From NCBI GenBank assembly GCA_019637295.1, contig JAHBVX010000009.1, positions 186,001-250,000 on the forward strand: a DNA stretch of 64,000 nucleotides. The letters run 5' to 3'. This DNA is from Polyangiaceae bacterium. GTDB taxonomy: Bacteria; Myxococcota_A; Polyangia; Polyangiales; Polyangiaceae. This document shows positions 61,575 through 64,000 of this stretch, piece by piece. Position numbers and translations under genes: made by a program. Under the pieces are notes generated by a model that had not been told where the DNA came from, made no database searches, and worked only from the letters and a program-made list of their open reading frames with translations. Numbering within the stretch: the stretch's first letter is position 1; the number at the start of each line of letters is the position of its first letter.

Positions 61575-63289
61575 GCAGCGAGCAGAGCTTCATGAAGGCG
61601 GCGTTCTTCGGCGTCGTGGCCGAAGATCTGCTGTTCCCGTTCCCGTCACTGGCCGAGTCCGAGCAGGACACCCTGCGCGCGGTGCTCGACCGAGTTCGCC
61701 GCGCGCTCGCCGACACCGACTCGACGCAGATCGACCGAGAGCGGCGGATCGACGAGCCCACGATCGAGCGCTCGAGAGCGGCCGGCTTGTTCGGGCTCGT
61801 CATCCCCGCGCGATACGGGGGGCTGGGCCTGACGAACTTCGGGTGCGCGCGCGTGGCTCAGGAGCTTGGCGCACGCGATCCGTCGGTCGCGCTGTTCTTG
61901 CTCACGCACAACGCCATCGGCGCTCGCTCGCTGCTCTCCTTCGGCAACGACGAACAGAAGCAGCGCTACCTGCCCAGGCTGGCGAGGGGCGAGTCGGTCG
62001 CCGCGTTCGCGCTCACCGAGCAAGCGTCGGGCACGGACGCAGGGACCATCCGGACGCATGCCGAGCTCGATCCGGCCACCGGCAACTACCTGCTCGGCGG
62101 TGAGAAGCCGTGGGTGACGAACGGCGCCGAGGCCGAGTTGTTCACGGTGTTCGCTCGTACCAGCCGGCCCGACGAGGGCCACAAGCCTCGACTCACCGCG
62201 TTCTTGGTCGAGCGTGGAGCTGGCGTGTCCACCGGCGAGCGTCTCGAGACGCTGGGCGTGCGGGGTGTGAGCGTGACGCCGCTGAACCTGGACGGCGTGA
62301 CCCTGGGCAAGGAAGCCGTTCTCGGTGATGCGGGTCGCGGCTATCGGGTGGCCGTGGCCGTGCTGAACGACGCGCGTATTGCGCTGGCGGCTTCGAACTT
62401 CGGTCAGGCTCGCGCGCTGCTCGATCGCACGGTGCGGCATGTGGCCAAGCGGCGCAGCTTCGGTCGCGCCATCGGAGAGTTTCCCATCATCAAGGACAAG
62501 ATCGCCAAGATGATGTCCGACTGCTACGCCGTCGAATCCATGATCTACTCGACCGCCGCGTTGGCCGATCAGGGCGTGGAGGACTACTCCCTCGAGAGCG
62601 CCATTTGCCGCGTGGCCAGCGTGGAGTCCCTGTGGCGTGTGGTCAACGAGTCGCTCCACGTCGTCGCTGGGCGCGGGTACGTGGCGGGCGACGGCTTCGA
62701 GCGCAGCCTGCGGGATGCGCGGGTGGGGTTCGTGCTCGACGGGACCAACGAGACCCTGCGCTGCTTCATCGCCCTGGCGGGTCTGAGGGGGCCCGGCTCG
62801 CGCCTGGAGGAGGTGGAGAGCGCGATGCTCGAGCCGCTCAAGGGCTTCGGGCTGCTTCGTCGCTTCGCACCCCGGCGGGTGCGCGAGGCGCTCCGACGCG
62901 AGCGGCTGACCCGAGCCTCTCCGCTCTTGGGGCGGGAAGCGGTGATGTTCGAAGAGTGCGTCGACGCGCTGCAGGAGGCCTCCCTGCGCGTGCTCCGCGA
63001 GCATGGCCGCGAGATCGCGGAGATCCAGTATGCTCAGAAGCGCCTCGCCAACGTGGCCATCGATCTGTACGCGCTCGCCGCCTGCCTGGCGCGCACCACG
63101 CTGGCGCTCGACAACCGCGGGGAGACCGGCGCCCGGCGGGAGCTGGATCTGACCACCATGTTCGCCTCCGCCGCCCACGCGCGGATGAAGTCACACCTCA
63201 AGCGCCTGTTCACCAATGACGACGAGCTGCGCAAGCTGATCGCCGCGCGCGCCTACACCGACGGCGGTTATCCCTTCGAAGTGGTCTGA
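61571..63289 (+). CDS. Acyl-CoA dehydrogenase, ACAD9/VLCAD-like
   Basis: A 572-residue flavoprotein from the GTG overlapping the previous stop. The dehydrogenase core is clear: A-F-A-L-T-E-Q-A-S-G-T-D-A-G (FAD/substrate loop, about 141-154), E-K-P-W-V-T-N-G and R-R-S-F-G-R-A-I-G-E-F. A C-terminal helical extension (about 410-572) matches the VLCAD/ACAD9 class, which are membrane-associated and take long-chain acyl-CoA. The catalytic-base position reads L-D-G-T-N-E: Asp390 where VLCAD has Glu, so activity may be altered. Confidence 0.9.
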   Translation: MSSEQSFMKAAFFGVVAEDLLFPFPSLAESEQDTLRAVLDRVRRALADTDSTQIDRERRIDEPTIERSRAAGLFGLVIPARYGGLGLTNFGCARVAQELGARDPSVALFLLTHNAIGARSLLSFGNDEQKQRYLPRLARGESVAAFALTEQASGTDAGTIRTHAELDPATGNYLLGGEKPWVTNGAEAELFTVFARTSRPDEGHKPRLTAFLVERGAGVSTGERLETLGVRGVSVTPLNLDGVTLGKEAVLGDAGRGYRVAVAVLNDARIALAASNFGQARALLDRTVRHVAKRRSFGRAIGEFPIIKDKIAKMMSDCYAVESMIYSTAALADQGVEDYSLESAICRVASVESLWRVVNESLHVVAGRGYVAGDGFERSLRDARVGFVLDGTNETLRCFIALAGLRGPGSRLEEVESAMLEPLKGFGLLRRFAPRRVREALRRERLTRASPLLGREAVMFEECVDALQEASLRVLREHGREIAEIQYAQKRLANVAIDLYALAACLARTTLALDNRGETGARRELDLTTMFASAAHARMKSHLKRLFTNDDELRKLIAARAYTDGGYPFEVV

Positions 63290-63301
63290 GGTTCCCACGA
63301 T

Positions 63302-64000
63302 CTAGGCGAGCTCTACGCCCGTGAGCCAACCCCGGGCGGCGAAGTGGCCGAACCAGGAGCCCAGCTCCGACTCCACCCGCGCCTCCGCCTCGGGACCAAG
63401 CGCGATCACGGCCTCGGTGGCCCGAAGCAGCGCCTGGCCGCGCGCGAGCCCCGACAAGAGAACGAACTCGGCCCGGTCGAGGCGCTCGTGCCGGAGGTTC
63501 CGATCGCTGCCGCGGTACACCACCACGAGGTGCGCCTCCCCCCGCGCGGGAAGCTCGGGGTCCTCTCCCAGGCGGATCTGGCGGCGCAGCGCCGGGGCGG
63601 GGAAGTCGAGCTCGAGCAGCCGCACCGACGGCGCCACGAGCAGACGAGCCCGCTCCCAGGCGTGCTCGGGGATCTGCGCCAGCGTGCTGGGATCGAGCGG
63701 GGCGCTGTCCACGGCGTCGAAGACCTCGACGTAGGCCCACTCGGTCGCCGCGAGGTCGGCGCTCAGCGAGTGGTGCGGCAGCCAGCTGGCAGACCGCACG
63801 AACTCGGGCAGCCGCGCGCCGAGGTCGCGCAGCGTGAACGAGCTCGGCGGGTGCGCGGCGAGGTACTCCTCCACCAGCCGCTCCCAGGCTTGCTGCTCAA
63901 TCACGTGGGCCAGGGCCTCGAAGTCCTCGAGCAGCGCGCCGGTGTGTCGGAGCCAGAACTGCTCCCGGTAGGTCTCGAGCTGTGCCTCCGGCGCGACGCG
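63302..64000 (-). CDS. DUF2063 (HvfC/BufC-like) protein, C-terminal part
   Basis: The frame runs from the stop at 63302 to the right edge without a supported start inside the window; the GTG at 63904 is internal to similarity. About 232 residues are visible. The segment Y-R-E-Q-F-W-L-R-H-T-G-A-L-L-E-D-F (near the edge), A-W-E-R-L-V-E-E-Y-L, and L-A-A-T-E-W-A-Y-V-E-V-F-D-A-V-D match the DUF2063 N-terminal domain. Members partner MNIO enzymes (HvfB/BufB) in making copper-binding peptides. It is convergent with the acyl-CoA dehydrogenase. Confidence 0.75.
   Translation of the reverse strand, partial: RVAPEAQLETYREQFWLRHTGALLEDFEALAHVIEQQAWERLVEEYLAAHPPSSFTLRDLGARLPEFVRSASWLPHHSLSADLAATEWAYVEVFDAVDSAPLDPSTLAQIPEHAWERARLLVAPSVRLLELDFPAPALRRQIRLGEDPELPARGEAHLVVVYRGSDRNLRHERLDRAEFVLLSGLARGQALLRATEAVIALGPEAEARVESELGSWFGHFAARGWLTGVELA

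Overview
The window is high-GC DNA from a deltaproteobacterial predator-type lineage, most likely a myxobacterium of the Polyangiales. The inference rests on three separate Hanks-type Ser/Thr kinases in 45 kb, many lipoproteins with Gly/Ser/Ala-rich linkers, a MYXO-CTERM-like tail on a gene remnant, a TonB-dependent receptor carrying its own TonB C-terminal domain, and frequent GTG/TTG starts. The genus cannot be fixed from the sequence. No rRNA, tRNA, insertion sequence, prophage or CRISPR array was seen.

Layout. 1-1.7 kb: edge of a TPR-type secreted protein and a membrane Ser/Thr kinase. 1.8-3.5 kb: a complete hipBA toxin-antitoxin pair ending in a hairpin terminator. 3.5-12.4 kb: a string of mostly coupled plus-strand genes (DUF1015, beta-propeller lipoprotein, membrane protein, YihY/BrkB, DAG-kinase-like lipid kinase, YhhN, then two secreted unknowns). 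12.4-15.3 kb: prfB with an intact +1 programmed frameshift, and a long-chain acyl-CoA synthetase. 15.4-22 kb: VWA lipoprotein, then lysS-lolC/E-lolD, then a convergent AstA-family transferase. 22-26.8 kb: MoxR ATPase and a 1301-residue kinase/ATPase/TPR regulator. 26.9-32 kb: ClpP/SppA-fold protease, a decayed glycosidase gene, an AlaC-like aminotransferase and a coupled pair of unrecognised proteins. 32-36.4 kb: acyltransferase coupled to a membrane protein with a degenerate sigma-54 activator module, and a cupin lipoprotein. 36.6-39 kb: PIN-PhoH ATPase coupled to a DUF1704/MATCAP-like metallopeptidase. 39-46.1 kb: TonB-dependent receptor with lipoprotein partner, Cys-rich lipoprotein, kinase and TPR membrane protein. 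46.2-48.7 kb: an M1-like metallopeptidase ending in a dockerin-like domain, translationally coupled to a lipoprotein with a cohesin-like domain. 48.7-52.6 kb: boxC-boxB (aerobic benzoyl-CoA epoxidation) diverging from boxR, with TGCA-type operators between. 52.9-56.6 kb: di-haem lipoprotein, CreD-like protein, radical SAM/SPASM protein. 56.6-61.6 kb: folP-cdaA-cdaR diverging from a PgpH-like 7TM-HD protein, so c-di-AMP synthesis and predicted hydrolysis are neighbours. 61.6-64 kb: ACAD9/VLCAD-like acyl-CoA dehydrogenase and the C-terminal part of a DUF2063 (HvfC/BufC-like) protein.

The strongest candidate for something not routinely described is the dockerin-metallopeptidase/cohesin-lipoprotein pair, which reads as a cell-surface docking system for a protease. 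Next are the compact c-di-AMP locus, the membrane-bound degenerate sigma-54-type AAA+ protein, and the two coupled unknown proteins at 29.7-32.0 kb. Assignments come from reading translated sequence by eye; no database search was run.
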